Below, piece after piece: positions 7,034 to 19,417 of a stretch of 44,565 bases of DNA. The translations under genes were made by a program, and so were the position numbers. Where the stretch lies: the NCBI GenBank assembly GCA_020056225.1, contig JAGVIE010000011.1, forward strand, positions 1-44,565, written 5' to 3'. How positions within the stretch are numbered: the stretch's first letter is position 1; the number at the start of each line of letters is the position of its first letter. The notes beneath the pieces are model-generated. The model did no database searches, was not told the DNA's origin, and saw only the letters and a list, made by a program, of their open reading frames with translations. The stretch is from Bacteroidota bacterium (GTDB lineage Bacteria > Bacteroidota > Ignavibacteria > UBA10030 > SZUA-254).

Positions 7034-9046
7034 TTAATCTTCTATCAACATTCCTTCTGCTGTATCGAAAGATGTGATTCCGCTTGTTATCAGGTTCAGC
7101 GCGGACTGCCTTAGTGTATGCATACCATTCTGAACTGCTAAAGCTCGGAGAGCTTCTTCGTCTACTGAGTCTTTTGATTTCAAAATAATCTTTCTAATAT
7201 CTTTATTCATTGCAAAAGCTTCGTAAATTCCTATGCGTCCACGGTATCCTTTTATACAATGAGCGCATCCAACCGGTTTGTAGAATTGGGTTGTTTTGAT
7301 TTCCTTCTCGTTAAGCCCTGCTTCCATCAGCATATCTACATCTATATCTTCATCTACTATTTTACATCGATTACATAACTTGCGAAGTAAGCGCTGGGCA
7401 ACTATAATATTAACAGTATACGCAAGTAAGAATGGCTCAATGCCCATGTTATAAAGTCGTGTTATTGCGCTTATAGAGTCGTTAGTGTGAAGCGTAGAGA
7501 AAATAAGGTGTCCCGTGTTGGCAAGTTTCACGGCAATTTCAGCTGTAGTTTTGTCTCTCATTTCGCCAACCATTACAACGTCAGGGTCGTGTCGCAACAG
7601 GCCTCGCAATGCTCCTTCGAAGTCGAGCTTGTGGTTGAGTTTTACCTGCCGGCATCCTTCGATCAAGTATTCAACAGGATCTTCAATAGTGATGATATTA
7701 ATTCCGGGATCCATTATTTCCTGAATTGCTGCGTGCTGGGATGTTGTTTTTCCGCTGCCCGTTGGTCCTGTAAAGATGATCATGCCCTGGGTTTTGCGAA
7801 TCGACTTTCGGAATATTTCAAGGCTCCTTTGATCCATACCCAAAGATTCAAGCCCCATAGCATCGTCTGCACCACGGAGAATTCTTATAACAATGGATTC
7901 TAGTTTGCTTCTAAGATCACTGCCATAAATCGGCATTGTGGAAAACCGGAACCGAAAGATTTTATTGTCAATCATTCTCTGTGCAAATCCATCCTGAGAA
8001 AGAAATTTTTCAAACCTATCAAGATTTTTTGCTCGGTCTTTAATTACTGTGATGACCGCTTCCGCCCGCATGTCTGTTATTGCGCTCCACAATGATAATT
8101 TTCCATCTATCCTAAAATGAAATTCTGTTCTATTCGCGCCTTTAGGTATAACGTGAATGTCGCTGGCGCCTGTACGAACGCTATCCGCCAACAGGCTTTC
8201 AACAATCTCGTTAAGTTTCCCCCTGCCAATTTCGTCTTCAAGCGAACGTTCGAGTTCTTTTTCACTTTCGTCTTTTGTTAATTGAACAAATTCGTCTTCA
8301 ATGTCAAGCCCAAGTTGTTTTGCGCCCTGATCAAAGGCAAGCTGCCTCCATAGTTCATTCCAATTTGCCAAACTGACGTGTTTGATTTCGTATTTTGGAA
8401 ACTGAAGTGCACGTGCAATCGAATGTACTTCCGGGTGGGTTGTATCTGGAGTTACGACAATTATTTTATCATACCCGTTCGTGAACATCTCGTAGGGTAG
8501 CACCTTTCGCCGGATTGCCATTTCATAGTAATAAGGCGGAAGCGAGTCCAGCACTTGACGAATAAACTGTAACCGTTCTTTGTTGCCAAAAGCTGCGGTT
8601 GGATCGATAGTGTCAAATGAGTAATAGCGCGCTATCGTCTGAAATATTAATTCGCGATCTTCCCCAAGGTCATCGACAAGGATGTCGGTTAGTCGACGTT
8701 TATCGTTTGTGCTTTTTTGAATTTCTATCGCCCGATTGATTTTCTCTCTTGAGACGCTTCCCTTTTCAATTAGAGTTTGTATAAGGCGGGGCGGTGGCGT
8801 CTTTTTTATGGCAGCATCTTCCGCTATTACATTGTCCAGTCCTTGCGCTGGAATATTTTCAATTGGTGATTCGTTAATGACTTGGACATCTTTCGATTGG
8901 TCCAGGTCGGCTACCGCATTCCCGTTTTGTGGTTTTTCGGACAAAGAGAGATCATCAAAATGAACGTTTCTTTTCCCGATCATACTTCCAAACGAATTGA
9001 GAAGGTTCCTTTTAACGGCCCCCGTGTTTCCATTATTAGTAGACAT
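7034..9046 (-). CDS. PilB/GspE-type secretion/pilus assembly ATPase
   Basis: This 670-residue hexameric ATPase powers assembly of type IV pili or a type II secretion pseudopilus at the inner membrane. After a 80-residue disordered N-terminus comes an MshE-N-type domain (about 85-230), which in relatives binds c-di-GMP. The ATPase core has RTGASDIHVIP and RIDGKLS near 290-316, Walker A GPTGSGKTTS at 427-436, the Asp box IITIEDPVEY, Walker B VVMVGEMRDKTT, and the His box STLHTNDS. A zinc tetracysteine is seen (CNRC near 560, later CAHC). GEMRD replaces the usual GEIRD, which is conservative. No pilin, PilC or secretin gene is adjacent, so its machine must be encoded elsewhere. Confidence 0.92.
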   Translation of the reverse strand: MSTNNGNTGAVKRNLLNSFGSMIGKRNVHFDDLSLSEKPQNGNAVADLDQSKDVQVINESPIENIPAQGLDNVIAEDAAIKKTPPPRLIQTLIEKGSVSREKINRAIEIQKSTNDKRRLTDILVDDLGEDRELIFQTIARYYSFDTIDPTAAFGNKERLQFIRQVLDSLPPYYYEMAIRRKVLPYEMFTNGYDKIIVVTPDTTHPEVHSIARALQFPKYEIKHVSLANWNELWRQLAFDQGAKQLGLDIEDEFVQLTKDESEKELERSLEDEIGRGKLNEIVESLLADSVRTGASDIHVIPKGANRTEFHFRIDGKLSLWSAITDMRAEAVITVIKDRAKNLDRFEKFLSQDGFAQRMIDNKIFRFRFSTMPIYGSDLRSKLESIVIRILRGADDAMGLESLGMDQRSLEIFRKSIRKTQGMIIFTGPTGSGKTTSQHAAIQEIMDPGINIITIEDPVEYLIEGCRQVKLNHKLDFEGALRGLLRHDPDVVMVGEMRDKTTAEIAVKLANTGHLIFSTLHTNDSISAITRLYNMGIEPFLLAYTVNIIVAQRLLRKLCNRCKIVDEDIDVDMLMEAGLNEKEIKTTQFYKPVGCAHCIKGYRGRIGIYEAFAMNKDIRKIILKSKDSVDEEALRALAVQNGMHTLRQSALNLITSGITSFDTAEGMLIED

Positions 9047-9385
9047 ATTACCCTCGATCTTAAGTTATTAAACTAAACTATTTACACAATAATACTACTT
9101 AAATATTACGATGTATACAGTGATGGTCAATAACACTTGTGATGAAACGCAACACCCTCTGAATAAATTCATTCAAATTTAACAGGAATTACTGTGATTA
9201 TTTGCTTTTCTGACTGCTGGGCATAATTCTCTGAATACGTTCGCTCTTATATGATTAGTGAAATATGTGGCTGGTGCACATTCTTCGCGCTATAGCTCCC
9301 CGCTTTATTTTCTTGAAAAGAATGTAATAACTTGAGAGATGATAAATATCGGAAGGTTTGGTATTGTTTTGTTTTATGCTCTATA
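9047..9385. other. Intergenic gap, AT-rich, nothing recognised
   Basis: These 339 bp lie between the PilB/GspE gene start and the 3' end of the adenosine deaminase gene. They should hold the promoter of the PilB/GspE gene. I find no convincing ORF, tRNA, inverted repeat or terminator. Confidence 0.6.
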
Positions 9386-10471
9386 TTATTTTTTTTTTGC
9401 CTTTGCTTTGTTGAATCCTGGTTTAATTACATTGTATATTAGTTCAATTCTCTTTTTATATGGAATAAATGCGCTTTTCATAGCATTTATCGATAATTTC
9501 TCGAGGTCGGTTACCGACAGCATAAATATATCGTGAGCAAGTTTATACTCTTTCGTCATGGTTGTATTGCTCATCAGGCGGTCGTCGGTATTTAGCGAGA
9601 CGCGAAACTTATATCTATAATATATCCCAAATGGATGCTCTTTGATGCTCTTCACAGCTCCGGTATCCAGATTACTTGTCAGGCAGATCTCTAAGGGTAT
9701 TCTTTTATCAAGAACATACTGTGCGAGATATCCCATGCTTACGATTTCCGTAGGATCATCGTCGGAAACCTTAATATCTTCAATAAGATGCGTTGCGTGC
9801 CCAATGCGGTGAGCTCCGCACCATTGTATCGCTTGCCAAATTGATTCCTTGCCAAAGGCTTCGCCCGCGTGTATGGTGATATTAAAATTCTCTCTCTGTA
9901 TATAATGGAATGCGTCGACATGTTTCTTTGGGGGAAATCCACCCTCTTCGCCCGCCAGATCAAAACCCACAACGCCTCTCTCGCGAAAATCAACCGCAAG
10001 TTCTGCCATCTCTTGTGAAAGTTTCATATTGCGCATAGCCGATATGATTAAGCCGAACTCTACGCCAAAATCATTTCTTCCTCTTTCTAAGCCTTTAAGG
10101 ACCGCGGCTACAATTTCTTCCCAGTGCAATCCTTTGTTTGTGTGAAAGACCGGCGCAAAGCGTGTTTCAACATAAACAACACCATCTTTATACATATCTT
10201 CCATCATCTCATAAGCAACCCGTTCCAAAGCCTCTTCTGTTTGCATTACTCCGGTTGTATGCGCAAATCCTTCGAGGTAAAGAGACAGGCTTCCGCGCTG
10301 TGCCCCTCGATGGAACCACGTTTGAAGATTTTCTGCGTTTGTGCTCGGTAGTTTTTTGTAACGAATATCCTTTGCCAGATCTATAATTGTTTGAGGTCTT
10401 AAGCCCCCGTCAAGATGGTCGTGAAGAACTACTTTGGGCAGGGTGCGAATATATTTTTCGGTGAGTTTCAT
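9386..10471 (-). CDS. add: Adenosine deaminase
   Basis: This 361-residue cytosolic enzyme hydrolyses adenosine to inosine and ammonia in purine salvage. The metal ligands are seen in LHDHLDGGLRP (His17, His19). HAGEAFG carries the third His and the catalytic Glu. GHATHL contributes a further catalytic His, and SLNTDDR the last metal-binding Asp. LTSNLDTGA and HPFGIYYR fit the family. Length is normal for bacterial and eukaryotic-type ADA. A related adenine or AMP deaminase is less likely given SNLDTGAV. The gene stands alone; the C-terminus is Lys-rich. Confidence 0.92.
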   Translation of the reverse strand: MKLTEKYIRTLPKVVLHDHLDGGLRPQTIIDLAKDIRYKKLPSTNAENLQTWFHRGAQRGSLSLYLEGFAHTTGVMQTEEALERVAYEMMEDMYKDGVVYVETRFAPVFHTNKGLHWEEIVAAVLKGLERGRNDFGVEFGLIISAMRNMKLSQEMAELAVDFRERGVVGFDLAGEEGGFPPKKHVDAFHYIQRENFNITIHAGEAFGKESIWQAIQWCGAHRIGHATHLIEDIKVSDDDPTEIVSMGYLAQYVLDKRIPLEICLTSNLDTGAVKSIKEHPFGIYYRYKFRVSLNTDDRLMSNTTMTKEYKLAHDIFMLSVTDLEKLSINAMKSAFIPYKKRIELIYNVIKPGFNKAKAKKK

Positions 10472-10662
10472 TTTTGATGTAATTATTTATTATGTAGACA
10501 TTTAAATACTTTCCGGCGGGATTTATACTTCCCTTCGGAAAAGATTGTTTAAATCTACGAAGATCGGTTATGAAATGCAATGAATCACACCAATTATTGA
10601 CTTTGATGTTCTTTTTGAATATCATATTTCCGAAATTATTATAACATTTAACGAGATAATAT

Positions 10663-11770
10663 ATGCTGACCAAGCCACAAATAATAATCGTTGATGATGA
10701 GATTGAATTCCTAACGATGTTAGCTAAAACATTAGAAACCGAAGGTTTTGATGTAACAACCGCCAGCAGCGGAGACGCGGCGGCGCTAAACGTTCGTGAA
10801 CGAAGTTATGATTTAGCTCTTTTTAATTTGAAAATGGCTGGGGTTAACCGGGCTTGAGCTGCTGAAAGTCTTGAGGTGTGAATCGCCAACGACCGACTGC
10901 ATTGTAGTAGCGGGCCACCAAGAACTTGATCTTGCAATTGAAGCAATTAGGATGGGAGCAAAAGAGTTTATATCGAAACCGAGCAATATTGACGACCTTG
11001 TTAATCGCATAAAAACCATCGTACGTGCACATACTGCTGAAGCTAACATCAAAAATCTGCAAGTAGAATTCACATCAAAACTATTACACGATCTGCTCAC
11101 GCCTCTACACACAATTAAGTCGGCGATCGACTACATTGAAAGTGAGGTTTCAGAACAACTTGCAGAACAACATAAAAACGTTTTCCGAGGAATTGAAAAG
11201 TCCATTCAATCTATGGACGCCTTACTTAATGATATGATAGATTTAAGTCTTTTTGAATCGGGTAAGGTCGATATAGAAAAACTCCCTGCAAACCTTGATG
11301 AGCTTATCCCGGTGATATGTACTCAGTTCTTTCCACGCACAAATGCCAAGCGCATCGAAATGCTAATTCAAGTGAATGAGGCTGTTCCCACTACTCCACT
11401 TGATACCGGTAAAATTGAACAGGTGATGCAGAACCTCCTCGATAATGCTATTAAATTCACACCTGAGGGCGGAACCATTAAAATACAAGTGCGCCCCATT
11501 GAGGAAGTTGCCGGTGACCAAAAACGAGAGTTCGTTGAAGTTGTGGTCTCAGATACCGGAGCCGGAATTGCGCCCGAGGAATTATTATTCATCTTCGATA
11601 AATATAAAAACTTTCTAACAGGCAAGACATCACAACAAAAAACAACTGGACTTGGGCTTGTGATTTGCCAAAGTATCGTTGAGGCTCATGGCGGGAAAAT
11701 GTCGGCTGAGTCTGCATTGGGCGGGGGAAGCAGATTTAAATTTATGCTTCCTGCCGATTCGATGAACTAA
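10663..11770 (+). pseudogene. Receiver-histidine kinase hybrid, split by a one-base frameshift
   Basis: Frame 1 from ATG 10663 gives the first 64 residues of a receiver domain (IIIVDDEIEFLTML) and ends at TGA 10855. From about 10847 the receiver continues in the next frame (GLELLKVLRCES, then MGAKEFISKPSNI), followed by a kinase. Removing one C in GTTAACCGGGCTT restores one protein of about 368 residues. The residue at the phospho-acceptor position is Asn (DLALFNLKMAG) rather than Asp, and the usual following Pro is Ala, so the receiver probably could not be phosphorylated even when intact. The frameshift may be a real mutation or a sequencing error. Confidence 0.75.
10871..11770 (+). CDS. 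Sensor histidine kinase portion of the split hybrid
   Basis: The second frame encodes 299 residues: the end of the receiver (about residues 1-50, with the conserved Lys in ISKPSN), a DHp domain with an intact phosphorylated His in LLHDLLTPLHTI, and a complete HATPase_c domain. The ATP-binding boxes are MQNLLDNAIKFTPEGG (N box), SDTGAGIAPEE (G1) and GLGLVICQSIVEAHGG (G2). It has no membrane helix, so the kinase is cytoplasmic. The TTG at 10871 is only the first usable codon in frame; the natural start is 10663 in the other frame. No cognate regulator lies beside it. Confidence 0.78.
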   Translation: MRCESPTTDCIVVAGHQELDLAIEAIRMGAKEFISKPSNIDDLVNRIKTIVRAHTAEANIKNLQVEFTSKLLHDLLTPLHTIKSAIDYIESEVSEQLAEQHKNVFRGIEKSIQSMDALLNDMIDLSLFESGKVDIEKLPANLDELIPVICTQFFPRTNAKRIEMLIQVNEAVPTTPLDTGKIEQVMQNLLDNAIKFTPEGGTIKIQVRPIEEVAGDQKREFVEVVVSDTGAGIAPEELLFIFDKYKNFLTGKTSQQKTTGLGLVICQSIVEAHGGKMSAESALGGGSRFKFMLPADSMN

Positions 11771-11832
11771 ATAATAATAACGCGCTATTACTTTATCGGG
11801 GTGTCTACGTTAATAAAATTCGCTTGTAGGTA

Positions 11833-14385
11833 TTACTTTTTTTTATGATTGTTATTATTCTGTAGTTTTTCTTTTGATGTCGTAATTTTTTTTTCAGATT
11901 TTCCGCTTTGTTCATTCTTGTGAAACAAATCGGTTTGCGTGTCAACGATCTTTTCTTCATCTTCGGACGGTACTACGGCAGTATCGGCGATCTTATCACC
12001 GTCTTCAAGCCGAATAAGCCGAACACCCTGAGTGTTTCTGCCGGCTACCCGTATAGTTTCTGCCGGCTGACGAATCACTACTCCCTGTGTCGTTACAACA
12101 ACAATATCATCATTGCCTAAGACTTCTTTTATTGCAACCATATTTCCGGTTTTATCGGTTACCCTAAGAGTTATTACACCCTTGCCGCCACGATGGCTGA
12201 GACGATACTCGTCTAATTCACTTCGTTTGCCAAATCCGTTTTCTGCTACTACTAATATCGATGTTTTTTGCCTCTTGATTGCAACAGCCCCCACGACTCT
12301 ATCGCTCTTATGTAATTTAATCGCTCGGACCCCCATCGAAATTCTTCCGACTGGTCTGGCTTCATCTTCGGAAAATCTAATCGCCATTCCATTATGTGTG
12401 CCGATCACTATATCTTGTGATCCGTCTGTTAGTTTTACGTCTTTAACACAATCGCCTTTTTGAAGCGTAATGGCTGCGATCCCGTTCTTACGAACATTAC
12501 TGTATTCAGCAAGCGAGCTTTTTTTAATTAGTCCCTTTTCGGTTACCATTGCGATATATAGTTTTTCGTCAAATTCCTTTACTGGAACAAAAGCGGCAAT
12601 GTTTTCGTCCGGTAATTTTGATATTAAATTAACAATTGATTTTCCGCGAGCAATCCTGCCCGCCTCAGGTATCTCGTGGACCTTCAGCCAATAACATCTG
12701 CCCTTATTTGTATAAAATAAAATATAATCGTGGGTTGATGCGATGAACATGTGTTCGATGAAATCATCTTCTTTCGTTGTTGCACCTGTAACGCCTTTGC
12801 CGCCACGCGCCTGTCTTCGATAACCTGAGACTGGAAATCTTTTAATAAAACCGCTGTGGCTGATTGTTATTACCACATCCTCTTCGGCTATCATATCTTC
12901 AACGCTGAATTCTTCTGCTTTATATATTATTTCTGTTCGTCTTTCATCTCCATATTTCTTTTTTACCTCAAGTAATTCTTCTTTAATAATTTGCATCTGG
13001 AGCTTTTTATTGGCAAGTATTGCCCGGAATTTCTCGATAAGCTTGATTGTATCTTTATATTCTTCTTCGACTTTCTTACGCTCTAACCCAGTTAGCTTCT
13101 GCAATCGCATTTCAAGAATTGCTTTTGCCTGAATCTCGGAAAGTTTGAATCTCTTCATCAGTCCTTCTTGGGCGCTTTGCACATCCTTCGATTTTTTGAT
13201 GAGCTTAATGATCTCGTCAATATTATCTAACGCTATTATGTAACCTTCAAGTATATGTGCTCGTTTCTCTGCTTCATCAAGATCGTACTTTGTGCGTCGC
13301 ACTACCACTTCATTTCGATGTTTTATGAAGTGGTCTATCATCTGGCGCAGCGTGAGGATATTGGGTCTGCCTTCGACGAGCGACAGCATGATCACGCCAA
13401 AAGTGGTTTGCATCTGAGTCTGCTTATAGAGGTTGTTCAGCACTACGGGCGCGTTGGCATCGCGCTTCAATTCTATTACAACGCGTAATCCATCCCTGTC
13501 TGACTCGTCTCTGATATCTGAGATATCTTCAATTTTTTTATCTCTCACAAGATCCGCGATTTTTTCTATCAACGTCGCTTTGTTGACCATGTACGGAACC
13601 TCGGTAACAACTATTGCCTGTCGATCTGCGCGACCGGTTTCGATTGATGCTTTTGCTCTTACTAGAATTCTTCCTCGCCCGTTTTTATATGCATCTATTA
13701 CGCCCCCATAACCATATATTATTCCACCGGTCGGAAAATCCGGCGCTTTGATGATTTTAAAAAGTTTATCTTCAGCCAATGTGGGAGACTCAATCACAGC
13801 TACGCATCCATCAATGATCTCGGTTAAATTGTGTGGGGGTATATTTGTCGTCATCCCAACAGCGATACCCGTAGTTCCATTAACAAGTAAGTTTGGAATC
13901 AGCGCCGGCAGAACGGATGGCTCTCTGAGTGTGTCGTCGAAGTTGGGATTAAAATTAACTGTGTTCTTATCGAGATCGCGCAACAATTCTTCAGCCATGC
14001 GCGACAGCCTTGCTTCCGTATAACGCATTGCCGCGGGAGAGTCGCCGTCGATCGATCCAAAATTTCCCTGACCGTCGACGAGCGGATAGCGTAATGAAAA
14101 ATCCTGCGCCATACGAACCATTGTATCGTACACCGCCGAATCGCCATGTGGGTGATATTTTCCAAGAACTTCTCCAACAATTCGCGCGCTCTTTTTATGC
14201 GGACGATTGCTTGCCATTCCAAGATCATGCATTCCGAAAAGAACCCGTCGATGTACCGGTTTTAATCCGTCTCTTACGTCGGGTAAGGCGCGCGCAACAA
14301 TAACGCTCATCGCATAATCGATGTACGAACCCTTCATTTCATCTTCTATGTCAACAGGTACTATTTTTTCGTTTACTACTGCCAT
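11833..14385 (-). CDS. gyrA: DNA gyrase subunit A
   Basis: This 850-residue subunit breaks and rejoins DNA in the GyrA2B2 tetramer that introduces negative supercoils. The N-terminus is [20 protein letters not shown]. The catalytic Tyr lies in [11 protein letters not shown]. The winged-helix/quinolone region reads [20 protein letters not shown], with Ser and Asp at the positions equivalent to E. coli 83 and 87, i.e. not the common resistant forms. The C-terminal beta-pinwheel repeats include the GyrA box region ([15 protein letters not shown]). The tail is Lys/Asn-rich. It lies 42 bp behind gyrB in the dnaA-led minus-strand series. Confidence 0.97.
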   Translation of the reverse strand: MAVVNEKIVPVDIEDEMKGSYIDYAMSVIVARALPDVRDGLKPVHRRVLFGMHDLGMASNRPHKKSARIVGEVLGKYHPHGDSAVYDTMVRMAQDFSLRYPLVDGQGNFGSIDGDSPAAMRYTEARLSRMAEELLRDLDKNTVNFNPNFDDTLREPSVLPALIPNLLVNGTTGIAVGMTTNIPPHNLTEIIDGCVAVIESPTLAEDKLFKIIKAPDFPTGGIIYGYGGVIDAYKNGRGRILVRAKASIETGRADRQAIVVTEVPYMVNKATLIEKIADLVRDKKIEDISDIRDESDRDGLRVVIELKRDANAPVVLNNLYKQTQMQTTFGVIMLSLVEGRPNILTLRQMIDHFIKHRNEVVVRRTKYDLDEAEKRAHILEGYIIALDNIDEIIKLIKKSKDVQSAQEGLMKRFKLSEIQAKAILEMRLQKLTGLERKKVEEEYKDTIKLIEKFRAILANKKLQMQIIKEELLEVKKKYGDERRTEIIYKAEEFSVEDMIAEEDVVITISHSGFIKRFPVSGYRRQARGGKGVTGATTKEDDFIEHMFIASTHDYILFYTNKGRCYWLKVHEIPEAGRIARGKSIVNLISKLPDENIAAFVPVKEFDEKLYIAMVTEKGLIKKSSLAEYSNVRKNGIAAITLQKGDCVKDVKLTDGSQDIVIGTHNGMAIRFSEDEARPVGRISMGVRAIKLHKSDRVVGAVAIKRQKTSILVVAENGFGKRSELDEYRLSHRGGKGVITLRVTDKTGNMVAIKEVLGNDDIVVVTTQGVVIRQPAETIRVAGRNTQGVRLIRLEDGDKIADTAVVPSEDEEKIVDTQTDLFHKNEQSGKSEKKITTSKEKLQNNNNHKKK

Positions 14386-14427
14386 TTATTCTCCAATATA
14401 CATTTGCTTAAATTTTTACAGTGGCTG

Positions 14428-16795
<2,368 letters not shown>

Positions 16796-16799
<4 letters not shown>

Positions 16800-17941
16800 G
16801 CTTGTAGCGCAACTCTATCTTTAATTGAACCATTTACGATATAAAATATTTTACTACCATCTTGATGTAATTCTGTCTCGCTAAACAAATGCGGATTAGT
16901 TGAGGTAATAAAAGTTTGGTTTAGAGTCTCTACATATTTCAACAATTTACCGGAGCGTTTTTCATCCAGCTCGCTGAAGATATCGTCAAGAAGCACTATA
17001 GGAGTTTCGTGACAGCGTTCCTTCAAATAATAAAATTCGCCCATTTTTAATGCAATTAAAAAAGTTTTATGCTGGCCCTGCGATGCGTATTTGCGAAGAT
17101 CGAGATCGTTTATTTTGAAAACAAATTCGTCCCGATGTGGACCCACGAGGGTTATTCCGGTTTTCATCTCCTCGTCGCTCTTTTCCATTAGTATCGATCT
17201 GAATATCTCGCTGGCATAATCTTGTTTTGCTATCTCCCCATAATTATTTGCCGGTCTGTATTCTATGGTCGGCTTCTCATCGTCAACTGCAACCTGCAAA
17301 TAAGCCGATTGCACATACGATTTGAAATCATCTACAAATTCTTTCCTTTTTACAGTTAGATAACTTCCCCTCTCAATAAGTTGTTCATTCCAGGGGGCTA
17401 TAGTAGTAGAAACATCGCGGCGAAACGCTTTTCCATCAAAGAGTATTTTATTGCGATGTTTTAATATTTTTCTATATTCAAGAAGATTCTGAAAATAATT
17501 GTTGTTCGATTGAGATATTACAAAATCTACAAATTTTCTTCTTTCAACCGGACCTGCCGATGTCACTGGCGAGTGTTCCGGCGAGCAGATTACAAGCGGA
17601 AATTTTCCTATTACCGATGAAAACGGTTCTATGCGATGTTTGTTTATCGTATATATTTTTTCCTGTTGCGTGTCTGCATATGCAATCCTTATATTATATT
17701 CTTGATTTTGGTCCGATATTACCGTGCCTTCTATTTCAAAAATGTCACCGTTGAAATTCAAAACAAGATTATCGCCGTTAGCGTAAAAACTTTTTGTGAG
17801 ACAGAGGTAAGAGATGGCTTCAATTACGTTTGTCTTCCCGTGCCCGTTATCTCCTAACAAGACGTTTGTTCTGCAATTAAATTCGAAAGTCGAGTCTATG
17901 TGATTTCGAAAATGCTGCAGTCTTAAATTTTTAAGATGCAT
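16796..17941 (-). CDS. recF: DNA replication and repair protein RecF
   Basis: This 381-residue SMC-like ATPase acts with RecO and RecR to load RecA on gapped DNA. It begins MHLKNLRLQHFRNH, typical of the family, with Walker A LLGDNGHGKTNVIEAI near residue 33. Its ABC-type signature region lies near KYASQGQHKTFLIALKM, and Walker B is PIVLLDDIFSELDEKR. It sits 13 nt behind dnaN and overlaps the DUF721 gene by 4 nt, in the classical dnaA-dnaN-recF-gyrB order. Confidence 0.96.
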
Positions 17942-17954
17942 TTACCTAATTACT

Positions 17955-19070
17955 TCAAGTATTAAGTCTGACTGGCATTATAAGCATTAATAAGTTTTCA
18001 CCGTCTCGTTGCGTTGCCGGTTGAACAATACATGCCCTTGTAGCAGAACTAAATTTAAAAACTACTTCATCGGTATCGATGTGTGAGAGAACGTCAATAA
18101 CATATGCGGAATTAAATCCTATCTCCATCGCTTCTGATGAGTAGTCACATTGAAGATTTTCTCTTGCCTCACTTCCAAAATCAATATCTTCGGCAGATAC
18201 TGTAAGGGTTCCTTTTTTCACAGATAATCTAACCTGATGAGTTGTTGAACTTGCATAAAGCGATGTTCTTCTAACCGATGCAAGTAGTTGGTTTTTATCA
18301 ATTATTAATGTTTTCTCGTTATCTAAGGGTATTACGCTTTCATAATTTGGATATTTTTCTTCTATCATCCGTGAAACTAAGGTAGTGTCTCCAAAAGAAA
18401 ACATCGTGTGGTTCTCATTGAATAAAATATTACTGTTTGTATCGTTAGCGGCTTTTAAAACTAAATTAAGAGCTTTACCGGGTATTATTATATCACGCTC
18501 GAATTTATTAGATGTAAATTTAGTATTTATAAATCTCACTAAACGATGTCCATCGGTAGCTGCTGTTCTTATTTCATTTTTCTTTATCTGAAACAAGATT
18601 CCCATCATTGCCGGACGTAATTCATCTGCACTAACCGCAAATACTGTTTTACTTATTAATCTTCTTAAAATTTCATTCTCTATTTTTATTTCTTCTACAC
18701 CTTTAAAAGATGGAATACTCGGATAGTTTTCACTTGATTCACCCGTTAATTTATATTCTCCGCTTGTTGTTGTCATTACAACTTTATTGTTTGTTAGATT
18801 TGCGTTGAAATCTACATCAATATTAGGCAAAGCACGAATTGTTTCAAATAGTCTTTTAGCCGGAATTGCTATGGTTCCATCTTCATATCCTTTGACTTTT
18901 ATTACAATAGACATTGATGTATCAAGATCGGTAGCCGTTATTTTCAACTGATCGCCTGTTAACTGAAGATGAAAATTTTCCAATATAGGTAATGTTGATT
19001 TAGAAGGAATGACTCCCCCAATACTACCCAACGCTTTTTGTAATTCTGTGCTCGAAGATGAAAATTTCAT
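17955..19070 (-). CDS. dnaN: DNA polymerase III beta subunit (sliding clamp)
   Basis: This 371-residue ring-forming clamp tethers the replicative polymerase to DNA. It has three similar domains. The N-terminus MKFSSSSTELQKALGSIGGV with LPILENFHLQ, and the C-terminal LLMLIMPVRL that forms the partner-binding cleft, are typical. DLDTSMSIVIKV and TDGHRLVRF mark domains 1 and 2. It lies 347 bp downstream of dnaA on the same strand, an unusually long gap for this pair, and that gap has origin-like features. Confidence 0.96.
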   Translation of the reverse strand: MKFSSSSTELQKALGSIGGVIPSKSTLPILENFHLQLTGDQLKITATDLDTSMSIVIKVKGYEDGTIAIPAKRLFETIRALPNIDVDFNANLTNNKVVMTTTSGEYKLTGESSENYPSIPSFKGVEEIKIENEILRRLISKTVFAVSADELRPAMMGILFQIKKNEIRTAATDGHRLVRFINTKFTSNKFERDIIIPGKALNLVLKAANDTNSNILFNENHTMFSFGDTTLVSRMIEEKYPNYESVIPLDNEKTLIIDKNQLLASVRRTSLYASSTTHQVRLSVKKGTLTVSAEDIDFGSEARENLQCDYSSEAMEIGFNSAYVIDVLSHIDTDEVVFKFSSATRACIVQPATQRDGENLLMLIMPVRLNT

Positions 19071-19417
19071 TGGCTTCTTCCTTTTAAGGATGGTAATTGT
19101 GTTTAATTTTGGTAACTAAAGTTACTAAATTCCCTGATAAAAATCCAGCACTTAATACGCTGTATCTATCATTATTATAATAAGTTATATTTATTTAAAA
19201 AGGTTTATAATAATAATAGATGTTGATATGTTAATAGGTCTAAAATTAATTCAAAAAGTATAGTTAATAAGGATATAGTACTGTTGAAAATATGTTTAAC
19301 ATGTATGGAAAATAAATACATTTATTAATAGTAAAAAACTAAAGGAAAAGAAAATGGACATAATGAAAAATTTTAAACATTGTATTAAGAACTATATTTA
19401 AGTTATTAACAAGTTTA
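19071..19417. other. AT-rich dnaA-dnaN intergenic region, possible part of oriC
   Basis: These 347 bp are extremely AT-rich. They contain TTATTAACA at 19403-19411, TTATCAACT at 19415-19423 (running into the dnaA stop), AGTTAATAA at 19262-19270 (reverse complement of TTATTAACT), and the 15-mer AATATGTTTAACATG at 19289-19303, which recurs on the other side of dnaA. The nonamers resemble DnaA boxes (TTATNCACA) with one or two changes. No ORF or hairpin terminator was found. It could be a second half of a bipartite origin or only a long promoter region for dnaN. Confidence 0.5.
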
